From NCBI GenBank assembly GCA_963576725.1, contig OY755241.1:59703071-59767070 (forward strand): a stretch of DNA of 64,000 nt. Direction: 5' to 3'. The notes below the pieces were generated by a model. It did not search any database. It saw only the letters and a program-made list of their open reading frames with translations, and was not told the DNA's origin. The position numbers were made by a program, and so were the translations under genes. This DNA is from Azorinus chamasolen (taxonomy: Eukaryota; Mollusca; Bivalvia; Cardiida; Solecurtidae). Positions 1 through 14,000 of this stretch are shown here, one piece after another. Each line of letters starts with the position of its first letter. The first letter of the stretch is position 1.

Positions 1-138
1 TCGGCGTCTCATCAGGATCCAAACTGTTTGTTACTGTTACTATGTTTTTGAAACAAAAATGAAGAAAATCAAAAGAATGAAAATTTGTAGCAGACGACAA
101 AGTTAGCAGACAACAAAGTTTGGCAGCGAAAGGATTAA
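1..138. mobile_element. PalH palindromic MITE, right half (cut by window edge)
   Basis: This is the reverse complement of the left half of the complete PalH copy at 59033-59251, almost base for base, and ends in the same GCAGCGAAAGG-ATTAA terminus. The other half lies outside the window. The family core resembles CAAACAGTTTGGATCC followed by GATGAGACGCCG, with TTAA at the ends. Confidence 0.75.
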
Positions 139-192
139 GATATTCACCATGTCATGATTTCTTATATGAATATTCAGTATGGAAAGGGTTAA
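139..192. mobile_element. PalA terminal fragment
   Basis: Only the AATATTCA-GTATGGAAAGGGTTAA end of a PalA element remains, directly abutting the PalH copy at a shared TTAA. Confidence 0.5.
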
Positions 193-792
193 AGGCAGAT
201 ATGTGAGTTTATATTCACGAAACGAACAAACATACCAAAACATTACTAACACCACTTAAACCTAGATTATAAAATACAAGACCTTGTAACTGTCTACATA
301 TCAACATTTCACTTTGTAATTTTAGTCTCGGTCAAGCATTCAAGAGCGGGAAAATCTGGCGATAAGCTAACCCATAGCCTACATGATGTACTGCGAATAG
401 TCCAACAGATTTGAATTTATGGCGCAGAAAATAAAGTAAAAAACGAAACATTAATGTGTGTATTATTTTAAAGCATTAAATTTTAAAAGTGTATTATAAT
501 GTCTTGTAGTAATAGTAACGTTTTAAGTATTTACGTATTTACGCATCACGTGATTATAATTTACTGAGAAATGTTGCAACACATATCTCTTACCTGCTAG
601 AAGAAACACGGCGATGTTTCGAAGATGCGCGGACATCGTTCCGCTATCAAGTCTAGATGAGTTCTAATGAACGCGTTGATGTCTTGATGGTTTTGAGAGA
701 ATGTCTTTGTTAGGGGTGTGGGTGGCTGTCATCAATCATCTACAAGATCAACATATAAATAATTTCGCCGTTCGTTTGTAAACATTGTGTAT
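193..792. other. Upstream intergenic DNA, nothing recognised
   Basis: AT-rich sequence without an open frame, splice-like exon or repeat that I could match elsewhere in the window. A 5' non-coding exon of the sushi gene could lie here, but none is identifiable by eye. Confidence 0.4.
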
Positions 793-867
793 ATGGGGCG
801 CGTCTGATCTGGGACCGCACTATTTGTCGTGGTGCATTTATATGCGGCATTGGCGGTGAAAGGGTTA
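793..867. mobile_element. PalE fragment (right half)
   Basis: Matches the arm of PalE (copies at 14172 and 33004): GCGTCTGATC, then a CGTGGTGCATTT stretch, then GGCGGTGAAAGGGTTAA. The left half is missing. Confidence 0.5.
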
Positions 868-1116
868 ACCATTAATGTAATGAATATCCATTTAAAAAAG
901 CATGACATTATGAATATTAATTGGATGAAGGTTTTATCATGGCATATTGGACATGGGAATGTTTAGTCATGCCAGATAATGTAGAATCAGACCTACATTA
1001 TTCCATAAGCAAATAGAACAGACCCCTGATCAGACGGCTCCTACATAAGTCATCTGATCTTGGTCTACTCTGTTTGCAAAGGCACGAAAAGACGCCTCTG
1101 TTAAGGACATTGTTAA
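864..1116. mobile_element. PalA MITE copy, degenerate
   Basis: PalA is the commonest family here: TTAACCCTTT ends, AT-rich arms containing GAATATTCATG and TATAATG stretches, and an off-centre palindrome built on GCAAACAGAGCAGACCC and GATCAGACGGCTCC. This copy has the palindrome near 1010-1080 and worn termini. No coding capacity. Confidence 0.65.
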
Positions 1117-1147
1117 AACTGAAGAAAAACATTGCCCATGTGGTTTG

Positions 1148-1402
1148 ATAACCGTTTACTCCATTAATACATGTATGCCTTTCCACGACTTTGCAAACAG
1201 AGCAGGTCCAGATCAGACGGCTCCTATAGGAGCCGTCTGATCAGGGTCCGCTCTGTTTGCTTACGAGTAAATATAGATACAATGTTACCGATTATGTCAT
1301 GGTAAAATGTCCATTGTTCGTAGTGTCATTATAAAGATGGTTTAATTTAGATTTCATGAAGTAATCATTTCTTGCATAAATATTCATGGAGTATAGGGTT
1401 AA
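1148..1402. mobile_element. PalA MITE copy, opposite orientation
   Basis: Palindrome near 1195-1262 with the exact centre GCTCCTATAGGAGC. The right end reads GGAGTATAGGGTTAA. It lies about 30 bp from the preceding copy and points the other way. Confidence 0.75.
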
Positions 1403-1708
1403 AAAGAAATTATGTGTCTAAGCAGCCAAGCTGCTTGGCATTCCTGATTGTAAGAGTGCAAAATAAAACGGATTTTTTTAACTTTTAGTGTGTTTTCTTC
1501 ATTAAAATGTCTAAGCAGCTTTAAGCTATAGTTTGTTAGTCATTATGATACCTGCTGCATCTTTAAAATCGCTTCTGTCTTCTTCAGGCAGAGTGCATTC
1601 TCACAGAGAATCTGTGATTTTCTATTTTAACACACTCTTACGAAAGTGTCTAGCCGACTTCTTTCCGGACTGCGTAAATAGGAATATATATATATAATGT
1701 GTGGATTC
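1403..1708. other. Spacer, no feature recognised
   Basis: Contains a short repeat of TGTCTAAGCAGC (near 1412 and 1508) and a (TA)n stretch at 1686-1697. No gene or known element seen. Confidence 0.4.
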
Positions 1709-1911
1709 CTGGTAATACCTCGATAGCTCGAACACACGAACAAGTATTATTACGTGTCTTGAAGTCAGGTGGCATCTTAATGCAGGTTGAAAGTCATGCA
1801 GAAAGCTCCTCTAGGAGCTTTCTGCACGACTTTCATCCTGCATTAAGCCCACCTGCCAAAATGTTCTCAGTTTTTCTGTACTAAATTTCGAGTTGATGGG
1901 GTTTAACTGTA
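1709..1911. mobile_element. PalD-type MITE upstream of the first coding exon
   Basis: Core palindrome at about 1772-1856 with TTAATGCAGG arms and centre GCTCCTCTAGGAGC; the right terminus reads TTTAACTGTA. PalD termini are CAGTARAACC-like with a TA target. The copy ends about 80 bp before the signal-peptide exon. Confidence 0.7.
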
Positions 1912-1992
1912 TATGAATTATGTTTATGCATTGTACAATGCAGTTCCTACGGATGCATCCAGAATAACACGGAGGTTTGTTTTCTAGGAATT

Positions 1993-2059
1993 ATGTGTAT
2001 CAGTATCGGAACTAAATGTGCATTTCTTGTAGAGCTATTTCTCTGTATAACGATCACAG
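1993..2059 (+). CDS. Sushi gene exon 1: signal peptide
   Basis: The ATG opens 22 codons with a hydrophobic run (CAFLVELFLCITIT) and ends at ACAG|GTAAGA in phase 1, matching the phase of the next exon. A possible acceptor (TTTTCTAG, AG at 1986-1987) sits just upstream, so the physical exon may begin at 1988 with a separate 5' UTR exon further up. No long frame supports this exon on its own; the case rests on ATG, hydrophobicity, donor and phase. Confidence 0.6.
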
Positions 2060-5000
2060 GTAAGATTGATACACGTGTGATATACAGCTGAACTTCGATA
2101 TTTCGAACACGGATAACTCGAAATAAAAGTTAAAATACAAGAATTGTTCTAAAATGTATCACTGCGCATATGTAGAAACAATTATGACAGCTTAATGCAG
2201 GGCGAAAGTAATGCTGAAAGCTCATACAGGAGCTTTCAGCATTACTTTCGACATGCATTAAGCTGTGGACTTGAGGAATAGTTCAGATAAGAAATCGGAT
2301 GACTCGAACTTCTGTTAGTTCGACTTAATGTGTATGGTCCATTGAAGTGCGAGATATCGAAGTTCAACTATAAGTAAGTAAGTAAATATTTCATAATAGT
2401 GGCATGTGTATATATACAAGAATGACACATTTTCAAAAAAAATATGTTAGACACCCGGCCCACTGGGCCTATAAATAGCCTGCAATATAAGTATACATAT
2501 ACAAATGACACGTATGTGCTTTGTTAGTGACCACAACACAAAACAACAACTATAACGTAGATTCTCTTTAAATTAGGCAATTTGTTAAAAAAAATAAACA
2601 CCTTTAAAATCAGTATGTTGTTTTAGCGAAACAGACGTAATGTATATACAGTTCCGTTTTGAAGCTTTATGCACTGCCATTTTCCTGTATGAAACTACTA
2701 CCTGTCTTAAAGAGTTGGCAAATAGACTTCTACTGGGCACAATTCCGAGCAGACGATAATTAATTTCGCCAGATGCAACTGCATTCCTGTTATTTTCATG
2801 CTTCATAGTTCGTTTACCTATGGGAGATAGTTAACCCTTTCTCTGTTGAATATTCATGTAAGAAATAATGATGTCATGAATATATATTAGCTGTGTTTTT
2901 ATCATAGCATATGTATACAGGATTATTTAACCATTTCCCTGTTGTATATTCATGTAAGAAATAATGACGTCATGAATATTAATTATATTATTTTTTATAA
3001 TGCCATATGAACACAGGACATTTTGGCTCAGGCAGAAACTGTAGAATCAGATATATATTACACCATAAGCAAACAGAGCAGACCCTGATCAAACGGCTCC
3101 TATAGGAGCCGTCTGATCTGGGTCTACTCCGTTTGCAGATGCGTAAAAATGCGCCTACATAAGGTATAAGGTTAATATTAGTGGAAACAGTAGTGTTAGG
3201 TTTATTATAATTTCATTAGCAAACAGAGCTGCAGGATCCGTCTGATCTGACTCTATTCTGTCTACAAAGGTGTTTATATGTGAGAAGGATTTCTGATTCC
3301 CCATGGCAACATCTATTAGTAGGCAATTCTAGACACGCTGCGTATAAATGTAAGTACAGTTGAACTTCGATAACTCGTACTCGGATAACTCGAGCTTCGG
3401 AATAACTCGAACTTCAGAATAACTCGAACTAAAAGTTAGATCCGTTCAGAATTGACAATACAGGATTGTTCCAAAATGTGTCACTAAACATATCTAGAAA
3501 CACGTGACAGCTTAATGAAGGTCGAAAGTAATGCTGAAAGCTCCTACAGGAGCTTTCAGCTTTACTTTAGACCTGAATTAAGCTGTGAACGTGAGATATT
3601 GGTTTAGAATATAAATCGGATGAATCGAACCTCTTTTATCTCGAACAAATGTGTATGGTCCCCTAGAGTTCGAGATATCAAAATTTAACTGTACATGCAA
3701 TATATTCTTTGTTTATCCTTTCAAAGCTGAATATTAAGAGTGGAATAGTCCACCAATGTTAATTGGCAGAGTAGGCTACATACATCGTGAAAAGGTAAAA
3801 ATGCGTGAGGATTTTGAATGACAAACAGTGCAGACACTAATCAGAGGGCTGCTCTGGGTGCCTTCTGATCTGGATCTACACTGCTGGCAAATGAGAGAGT
3901 ACTTGTTATCCTCATTCAAAGGATTAAGCTGTCACTTCTCATACACTGTTATACCGTTTGATGTATACGTCTGTCTAACAAGGCAGTTCAGAATGTGCAC
4001 TAAGTGTACTGCGTGAGCTTTACTCGTGTTTTACGGCGTCTTACCGCTTATTAACCCATTCCCTCATATTGACGACTTTTGACGACTCCGTAAAAGTCAC
4101 TTTGTGAAACCATTGTGATAAATAGAGCATTTGCTCCTATAGGAGCAAATGCTCTATTTATCACAATGGTTTCAAACTATAAAATTCTAAAATTTCCCTT
4201 TTCTCTAGATGATGTTCCTTTTCGGTAGATTTATTCAAAGAGATTGTATCTAAAAATAGCTTATGAGGTAATGGGTTAACTATCATATTGCCATTAACCC
4301 TTTCCCTGTTCTATTTTTATTACAAATTTCAATACCTACTGAATATTCATGGACAAAATAGTTATAATGAAATCTGGAAGGTGGAACATTATAGCCATTT
4401 TACAAAGTAAAGAAACAGAACTATCAAATTCTATCAGCAAACAGAGCAGACCCTGATCAGACGGCTCCTATATAGGAGCTGTCTGATCTGAATCTACTCT
4501 GTTTGCAAATGCATGAAAAGACGTTTATATGAAGGAAAGGGTTAAACTCACTATAATACTGATGATTAAATTATTAATTCGTAAAATACTGAACCAGTAT
4601 GAACTGTTTAACCTTTTCTGTGCGAGATACGAGTGACTTATACCCTTTGCAAACAATGAAGACCAGGATTAGAGGACTCCTAGAGGACCAATCTCATCAG
4701 GATTTGTACTGTTTGTACTCGTTTCTTTAAAGAAAGTCCCTGAATATTCACGGTTAGCTTGACTTGTTTGCATTTTAAATTCCAGCGCTGAAATGGCAAA
4801 ACAGAACCTAGATGCTGTGGATAGTATATCAGCATATAATAGTTATATTTAGTCTGCTGCAGGAGCTTTCTGCATTACTTTTATCATGCATTATGCTTTT
4901 GTCTGCTGCCGGTCGATTCATGATTACCTATGCAAACAGTTCGGATCCAGATGAGACGCCGCTCCAAACTGTTTGACATTCTGATTGCATTTGTAGACGC

Positions 5001-8000
5001 ATTGATTATGGCTTGCAATTTGAAATCTAGTGTTAACCATTCTTTTGCTGTTCACGTCAATATACCTACTTGTAAATTGTGAAGACCCTGATGAGACAGC
5101 TCCTGTAGGAGCTGTCTCATCAGCATCTGCAATTTTTACAATTCTGAACGGAGGTGATCGTGTTGATTGTGCAACAAGTGCAGTCAATAGCAATGATCGC
5201 ACAGATAACAATTTGTAGACAGTGAAAATATATGTAATTCTACAACATACAACATAATATGGGTAAAGAAGGAGAAATGTATTAAAATAATTTGCCAAGC
5301 AAGCAGACTAAAGATTAAATAGAGTCAACTATTAACCCTTTGTCTGCTCTAAAATGATATCTATTCAACCCTTTCCCTTATGTAAGCGCATTTTGACGCA
5401 TCTGCAAACAGAGTAGACCCAGATCAGACAGCTCCTATAGGAGCCGTCTGATCAGGGTCTGCTCTGTTTGCTTATGCTCTGTATGCTTATGGTGTAATAT
5501 AGATCTGATTTTACAGCTTCTTCCTGAGCCAAAAATGTCATGTGTTCATAGGCCATTATAAAAAAAAATCTTATTAATATTTATGACGTCATTATTTCCT
5601 ATTTGGATATTTATCAGGGAAATGGTTAATCAGTCTCCTATCTGTTATAAATTATATTTATTTCCTATTCGTTTAAATGGTTTTAGAAACTAGTAACCGA
5701 GTGTCAAACAGATTGGATCCTGATCAGACGTTGTTTTACTCGATCTTTCATCTTAACACATTTTCCCCCGTGTGACGCATTTTGCGCCTCTATAAAATTT
5801 CACATTTTGAAACCATTGTGATAAATAGAGCATTTGCTCCATAAGAGCAAATGCTCTATTTATCACAATGGTTTCAAGATTTCATAATTCTAAAACTGTC
5901 CTTTTGTATAGTTAATGCTCCTTTTCGGTAGATTTATTCAAAGAGGTTGGGTCTAAAAATAGCCTAGGGGGAATGAGTTAATCCGGGATATTTGCCAATG
6001 TCAGTTAGGTAGCGCTTGGCAGCAAAGAGTTAAAAATAGATTGATTTGACCAGAATGCATGTGTATGTTTATGTAATCTTGCTCTAAGTATACAATTGTA
6101 TGTTTTACGCAATAAAGAATTGAATTGAATTTGCCCCCTCTGTGGAAACAATAATAATGTCCATTCATGACCAATGTGCGACACAACTCTTCACTTGATG
6201 ACGTCAGTTAATGACGTCAAGAGAAGTTGCTGTCCGAATCTGTATTTTAATGATTTAAGTGACCCGGCATAATTTTGATTGGTCATTAAACTCTATTCAA
6301 TAGATGCAGTTTCGCCATTTTCTAATTATAAATGCTGTAAGATTATTTAAAAAAATATATGCACACCAGTAAATTTATCGCTCTCTTAGAACGGTAGATG
6401 TATTTTTCTGTAAAATGTTTCAGTCAAATGACGGATAGAGAAACAGGCTATTCTAATGAGTTGCGGCAGGAGAGGTTTTGTCTGCGACATAACACCTTTT
6501 GATAGATCACTAAGCATTATGGAGACAGTTTAGTTAGTCTATGGTACGGCAAAGAAATAAAAAAAACAACTATTTTACTGTTTTGCACTTACAGTATTGA
6601 TCGCATGTCAACATAGCTAGCTCTTGGTAGATACTAGTATAAAGAGTTCACACTTTACTCCATAAATACTTTTTCTATCCCTTTGCAAACAGAGTAGATC
6701 CAGATCAGAAGGTTCCTATAAGATCAGGGTCTTCTCTGTTTGTTATGAAATGGATATCGATATGATCCACAGTTTCTGCCAAGCGATCGTTTGTCATTAT
6801 GAAAATTAAACTAGATAATATTCATGATGTCAATATTACATGCATACTCATAGAGTAAAGAGTTCCCACTGAGCGTCTATAGTTTACCATTTACCCCAAG
6901 TATACGTCTCATCTGGACCTACTGTGCGTATGGCATACATCTAATACACATTCGATTCAACCGATTTTGCTATTTCCAAAATCCCTTGTATTCAAACTTG
7001 CAAACAGAGTAGACGTATATCAGATGGTTCATGTTGGAGCCGTATGATCACGGTCTGCTCTGTTTATTTATGGAATAACATAGATATGATTCTACAATTT
7101 CTTCACGGGTCACAATCTCATGTGTACATCCGCCATTATACAATCAAATCAAATGAATATTCATGGGTACATGTACATTATTTCTTGCATCAATATTCAT
7201 CAGGGAAAGGGTTAAAACATAATCTAATCAATGTTTATTATGTCATTATTTCTTACATGAAAATATTCTTGGAGTAGATGATCGAATGTACTGATCTAGG
7301 AAGTAAGTCCACAAATCCTTGAATTTCTCCAAGGCTTTGTTCTACTAAACCAGTGAACGTTTCATTGGCTTAATAATTTCTTCTCCAATGATGTTAACAT
7401 CTGAAACGTTAAGAGCGTTTTTTTTTCTATATTTCAAATATCTTTATCCTTTTTCTGTAAAAAATACAAAATCAAACCAAACTGGATAAATTTAAACGGA
7501 TAGGACTGTATCTGTATATCGTCTGTGGGAATGTGCTCCTTCTCTGTTATTTGAGGAATCTTGGTAATAATCTCCCTTGAATAATCCCTCACAAACTGTA
7601 AGTCCCACTAACTGGTTTCCTCTAATTTTATCGTTGATCTCTTTGCACTGAATAGCAAATTTTTAAATATCTCGAATAAAATTTATCAAAGGAATACGAT
7701 ATTGGTTAATACTTTCTTTGAATATAGCTCTATTAAACTATATAAAGCTTAAGGAAAAGGATCCTTCTTTACTTATCAAATCAATTAACCACAATATCTC
7801 GTTGAAACATAAGAGAAATAACAGAGCAAAACCACTAAAAGTACAAATATGAGTTATGCAGGAAACACCACAAACAAAACAAACAGCCCGAGCAGCACTA
7901 CAACAAGAAAACAGTAAATGTACATAACTACGAAAAAGACGCACAAAGACAAAACAAACAAACAGTAGTGGGAGATGGAAGTACTGCCTTGGAACGGTCA

Positions 8001-11000
8001 GTGACAGTAGTCACTCTGTGTGTGTGTGTGTGGGGGGGGGGGGAGTGTTAACCGGTTTAGGGGCGCCCAACCTGACACTTATTCCATCCCCACCCTAAAC
8101 TACAAATAGTGTAGATAAACGTATCCTCTCTACCGACTAATCTACAACAACCGCGACCTTTTTACTATTGACATTTTCTTGCTTGGTATGTACATGTATT
8201 TGTGTTTATCTGCAAGGGAAGATAATTACAGTTGAAATGTATCTTGTCAGCTGTATAGACTAAAGGAAATGCAAAAATATTTACCTTTATTTTACGGCAT
8301 TCAGTAGAACTTGTCTATAGCGAACTTATACCGCCGGTAATGAATAAACAGGGGTTAAACAGTTGTTAGAACATGTTACTGGTGCCCCTTTCCAAGTTGA
8401 ATATTCATGTAATAAAAAATCGCATCATGAATGTGAATGTTTTAATAATAGTATATAAACACAGGATGATTTACCTCGGGAGAAACTGTAGAATCATGGT
8501 CCATGCTTATAAAACTTTTAGTTGAGTCTGAGTACGTTCTCAAGCTTTTGATTGGTCAGATTTGAGCCTCTGGCTCAAATCTGACCAATCAAAAGCTCGA
8601 GAACTCAAATCTGACCAATCGAAAGCTTGAGAACGAAACTCAGACTCAACTAAAAGCTTTATAAGCATGGACCCTGATCTGTATCATAGCATAAGCAAAC
8701 AGAACAGAGGCTGACAAGACGGCTCCTACAGAAGCTGTCTGATCTGAGTCTACTCTGTTGGCAAAAAGCTTGAAAAAGAATTTACACGAGTTAAAGGGTT
8801 AATGCAGGGTGAAAGTAATACAGAAACACTCCCAGAGGAGATTTATGTATAACATGCGTCCTGCATTAAGCTACCACGTGTCATAAATGGACGTTGTAGA
8901 CAGGTTCATCTGTACTACAAACATTATTACGCCAATAGTGCCCAATGTCCCTTAAAAAGGACATAGGCAAACAATGTAGACCAAGATCAGAGGGCTCTTT
9001 AAGAAGCCATGTGAACACGGTATGGGCTGTTTGCTGAACCCATCAATGTCAATGGCTTATTCCAGACACTATTTTGTTTGATGTGCCCTCTCCACTTAAA
9101 ACATGGACAGGTTCCAAGATCTGGACGAGTTTGCCATAGATAAGGTGGGAATAAATGCACTAACTTTTCAGGAGTGACGTTGACATTAATTACATCACTG
9201 TTCACTTTACAGTAGAACCTATCTTAAGCGGTCAATAAAAGGAGGTATAATTAGGCGTATGTAAAGCAGGTGGTAGCTTACTGAAGGTCAAACGTAATGA
9301 AGAAAGCTCCTATAGGAGCTTTCTGCATTATTTTTGTCCTGCTTTAAGCAACCACCTGCATTTGAAGACTACTATTTTCAAACATTATTTGAATTAAAAT
9401 ATCGCCATTCTGATTCAACTGATCTTATTTTTTCAAATTCAACCACGTTTTCTATAAATACTTTAATATTCAAACTCATTATTGGTTAGTGATAGTTTGA
9501 CGGCGTATTTTTTATTAAACCAAAACTCGTGCATGCGAATAACCACTACTCGTCCCGTCCGGTAGACGGCGATATTCTTTTTACTGTCCCAATTCAAAAC
9601 TCCTTGAGATAAATTGTAAACCATCCCAGAATACGCCGACATCCAATTCCAACACTGTAGAGATACTCTGAGGGGTCTCTCCAATAAAGCTTGCACTAGC
9701 AACTGTAAACATATATGTTGTGTCTGACCTTGATTCAGATCCTATCAGTTGTCGAAGTTCATAATTGATATCTGCATGTCAGGGCTAGTGCGGGTTGAAT
9801 TGTCTGAATTTGAAGATACTTAGCTTTTCCCAACTGAATATGCATTAAAGAAATAATGACACCATGAATGTATATTAACTTAATGTTTATAATACCATAT
9901 GTACACATGCGCTTTTGGTATAAACTGTAGCATCAGGTCTTTTTGTTATTGCATCAGCCAACAGAGCAGACCTGGTCACACGGCTCCTATGGGAGTCGTT
10001 TGATCTTCGTCTACTATATTTGCAAAGTTGTGAAAAACAAACTATTGTTGAAAACCTGCCTGAACTTCTGCAGTCTCTCGATGTATCTTGACTATGAACT
10101 ACAAGTCCACCACAATGCTCCTACTTGTAAGTTTATAACTAAACAACGGTTCGGCATCATCTATGCTTCTTTGTACATTGTGTATTTCAAGTTCTGAAAA
10201 CATTGTATGCCATGGTTAAACGACAGGTCTATTATAGTTCGTCTTGCGCTGGTGTGCACTCATTGAGAAAATATGACTGAAGCCTCACATGCGATTACAT
10301 AATAGAACAGAACCTGTTCAAAGCGATCATCCAATGAATAAACTTTGCATGCATAAAGTAGCTTAATGCAATATGAAAGTGACGACGAAAGCTACTATGG
10401 CAGTTTTCGGTACATTGTACAACTTTTGCCTTGTTTTAAGCTCCATTTTCATAAAGATAGAGGAGTAACTGTATTTTAACACTTGAAATGAGCTGGCTGT
10501 CATATGCAAACGATGGACACCCAGATCAGAGGGCTCCTATCAGGGTCTACAATGTTTGTCCTTTAAAATCCACTCACAAATACCACCCTTTAAAATCTAC
10601 CTTTGAACAGTGATGGACTATTACACTTTGAAAAGTCAACATTGAGCGGGTCACTAGTTTATGTAGACAGGTCTTACTGTGGTTCAGAGCTAGAAACTTC
10701 TGCTCATTCCTCATATAACAAACACTTCGCCATATTTTATTGGAGTTAACATCGTAGACAAAAGAATCCTTGTGGCATTTCCCCCTTTCAACGCTGAGCT
10801 TTCAAATGGACTATTCCAAAATTCAAACAGGCCAAACTTAATGTGAATATTCAGGGATTGTTTTAACAGAAAAATGTGAAACATAATAAACAGTGCAGAC
10901 CCTGATGAGAGGGCTCCCATCTGGGTCTACACTGTTTGCACGTGACAATACTCTTGTTTCTCACAGTGAAAGTGTTAATTAAAGAGCAAGTAAATTATTT

Positions 11001-14000
11001 ACACAGCCGTTCCATATGTAGTGGTAATTTAGTTGAAACAATTACAATAGCTCGAAGGCTTGTAGTTTTTGGCAAGACATTAAATCAACAGATACTGGCT
11101 TAATACTGACTGCTGAAGGAACTAGTGAAACAAACTGATATATGTGTGTGAATCCGCACATTGGTGTCCAAAGCATGTTCGACAATAAAGTGTGTGACGC
11201 ATTTTGATGCCATACACAACGTGAGTCGGACTTTGTGCCGCACTTCGGTGTACTATTCCCTCTGGATTCCACTTTCAAACAAAAGTACCAACATGCGTTG
11301 ATATGTACCGGTACCATGTCAACGCATTTTTATGTGAATCATATTCATTGATAGATAATAATAAACGAGTCTCTAAAGAATCAGAAGACTGCATAAACGC
11401 TGTCTGTATATCGTCTCCATACACCACATGGGTTATTAGAGTATGAAAGGCACGAGTACCTGGCCATACAGCACATGGGTTATTAGAGTATGATAGGCAC
11501 GAGTACCTTTGCCATACAGCACATGGGTTATTAGAGTATGATAGGCACGAGTACCTGGCCATACAGCACATGGGTTATTAGAGTATGATAGACACGAGTA
11601 CCTGGCCGTACAGCACATGTGTTATTAGAGTATGATAGGCACGAGCACCTGGCCGTACAACACATGGGTTATTAAAGTATGATAGGCACGAGTACCTGGC
11701 CATACAGCACATGGGTTATTAGAGTATGATAGGCACGAGTACCTGGCTGTACAGCACATGGGTTATTAGAGTATGATAGGCTCGAGTACCTGGCCGCACA
11801 GGCACGAGTACCTGGCCGTACAGCACATGGGTTATTAGAGTATGATAGGCACGAGTACCTGGCCGTACAGCACATGGGTTATTAGAGTATGATAGGCACG
11901 AGTACCTGGCCGTACAGCACACGGGTTATTAGAGCATGATAGGCACGAGTACTTGGCCGTATAGCACATGGGTTATTAGAGTATGATAGGCACTAGTACC
12001 TGGCCATACAGCACATGGGTTATTAGAGTATGATAGGCACGAGTACCTTTGCCATACAGCACATGGGTTATTAGAGTATGATAGGCACGAGTATCTGGCC
12101 GTACAGCACATGGGTTATTAGAGTATGATATGCACGAGTACCTGGCCGTACAGCACATGGGTTATTAGAGTATGATAGGCACGAGTACCTGGCCATACAA
12201 CACATGGGTTATTAGAATATGATAGGCACGAGTACCTGGCCGTACAGCACATGGGTTATTAGAGTATGATAGGCACGAGTACCTGGCCATACAGCACATG
12301 AGTTATTAGAGTATGATAGGCACGAGTACCTGGCCGTACAGCACATGGGTTATTAGAGTATGATAGGCACGAGTACCTGCTCATACAGCACATAGGTTAT
12401 TAGAGTATGATAGGCACGAGTACCTGGCCGTACAGCACATGGGTTATTAGATTATGATAGGCACGAGTACCTGGCCGTACAGCACATGGGTTATTAGAGT
12501 ATGATAGGCACGAGTACCTGGCCGTACAGCACATGGGTAGCTCATTTGTCGGACACCAAAGTACGTAATACATTCTGGTGTCTGACACGAACGTGCAGTG
12601 GACTATATACCACACTTTGGTGTCCAATGCACTTTGATGCCCATTCTTTCACATGTGTTTAACCTACATTTATTTTAATTGTCAATACCCTACTATTTAT
12701 GGACGAACTATTTATAATGAAATATGGAAGGTGGAACATTGTAGCCTTTATTTTAGAAACTAAAGAAACACATGTATCAAACTCCATTAGCAAGCTTTTG
12801 ATTGGTCAGATTTGAGTTCTCAAGCTTTTGATTGGTCAGAGTTGAGCCAGAGGCTCAAATCTCACCAATCAAAAGCTTGAGAACGTACTCAGACTCAACT
12901 AAAAGTTTTATAAGCAAGGGCCCAGAGCATACACTGATCAGACTACAATGTTCCACCTTCCATATTTCCCTCTTTTGTCCATGAATATTCAGTAATTACT
13001 GAAATAAACATGGAACAGGTAAATTGTTACATTCAGCTACTTCGTGAAAATGATTTTTTAATCCCCAACAATCGGATAAAATATTAATATTATTTGTTTT
13101 CGACATTATTAATATTCGCCCATCAATATCCGAAGAGTCGATAACAACACAAGTTTTGATGGAGAAATAAGGATAATGTTCTTGAAATTGTTTTAAGTTA
13201 CATATCTTATCTGGGCCTCTGTCAGGTACTCAGTAGTAAGAATGTTCCTGTAATGTTCTTAAATAGAATAGAAGTGTCGGACAGAAATATTAGAAATAAC
13301 ACATGACTGTGTACATATACATATAACACATGACTGTGTGCATATACATATAACACATGACTGTGTGCATATACATATAACACATGACTGTGTGCATATA
13401 CAATAACACATGACTGTGTGCATATACAATAACACATGACTGTGTGCATATACAATAACACATGACTGTGTGCATATACAATAACACATGACTGTGTGCA
13501 TATACAATAACACATGACTGTGCGCATATACAATAAAACATGACTGTGCGCATATACAATAACACATGACTGTGCGCATATACAATAACACATGACTGTG
13601 TGCATATACATATAACACATGACTGTGTACATATACATATAACACATGACTGTGCGCATATACATATAACACATGACTGTGCGCATATACAATAACACAT
13701 GACTGTGCGCATATACAATAACACATGACTGTGTGCATATACATATAACACATGACTGTGTACATATACATGTAACACATGAATGTGTGCATATACAATA
13801 ACACATGACTGTGTGCATATACAATAACACATGACTGTGTGCATATACATATAACACATGACTGTGTACATATACATGTAACACATGACTGTGCGCATAT
13901 ACATATAACACATGACTGTGCGCATATACATATAACACATGACTGTGCGCATATACATATAACACATGACTGTGTGCATATACATATAACACATGACTGT

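Noticed and set aside
4108..4175. Hairpin as a transcription terminator
   Set aside because: It is the PalB palindrome found a dozen times in both orientations; animal genes do not use such terminators.
5030..5218. Frames on both strands around the palindrome (with DPDETAPVGA-type peptides)
   Set aside because: PalF/PalA palindromes translate to similar DETAP peptides at many places; not a gene family.
11428..12537. CRISPR-like direct repeats
   Set aside because: Units are contiguous with no unique spacers, in a eukaryotic intron.
11275..12627. Several overlapping minus-strand frames of 60-98 codons
   Set aside because: Frames rotate because the unit is 47 bp; all are by-products of the minisatellite.
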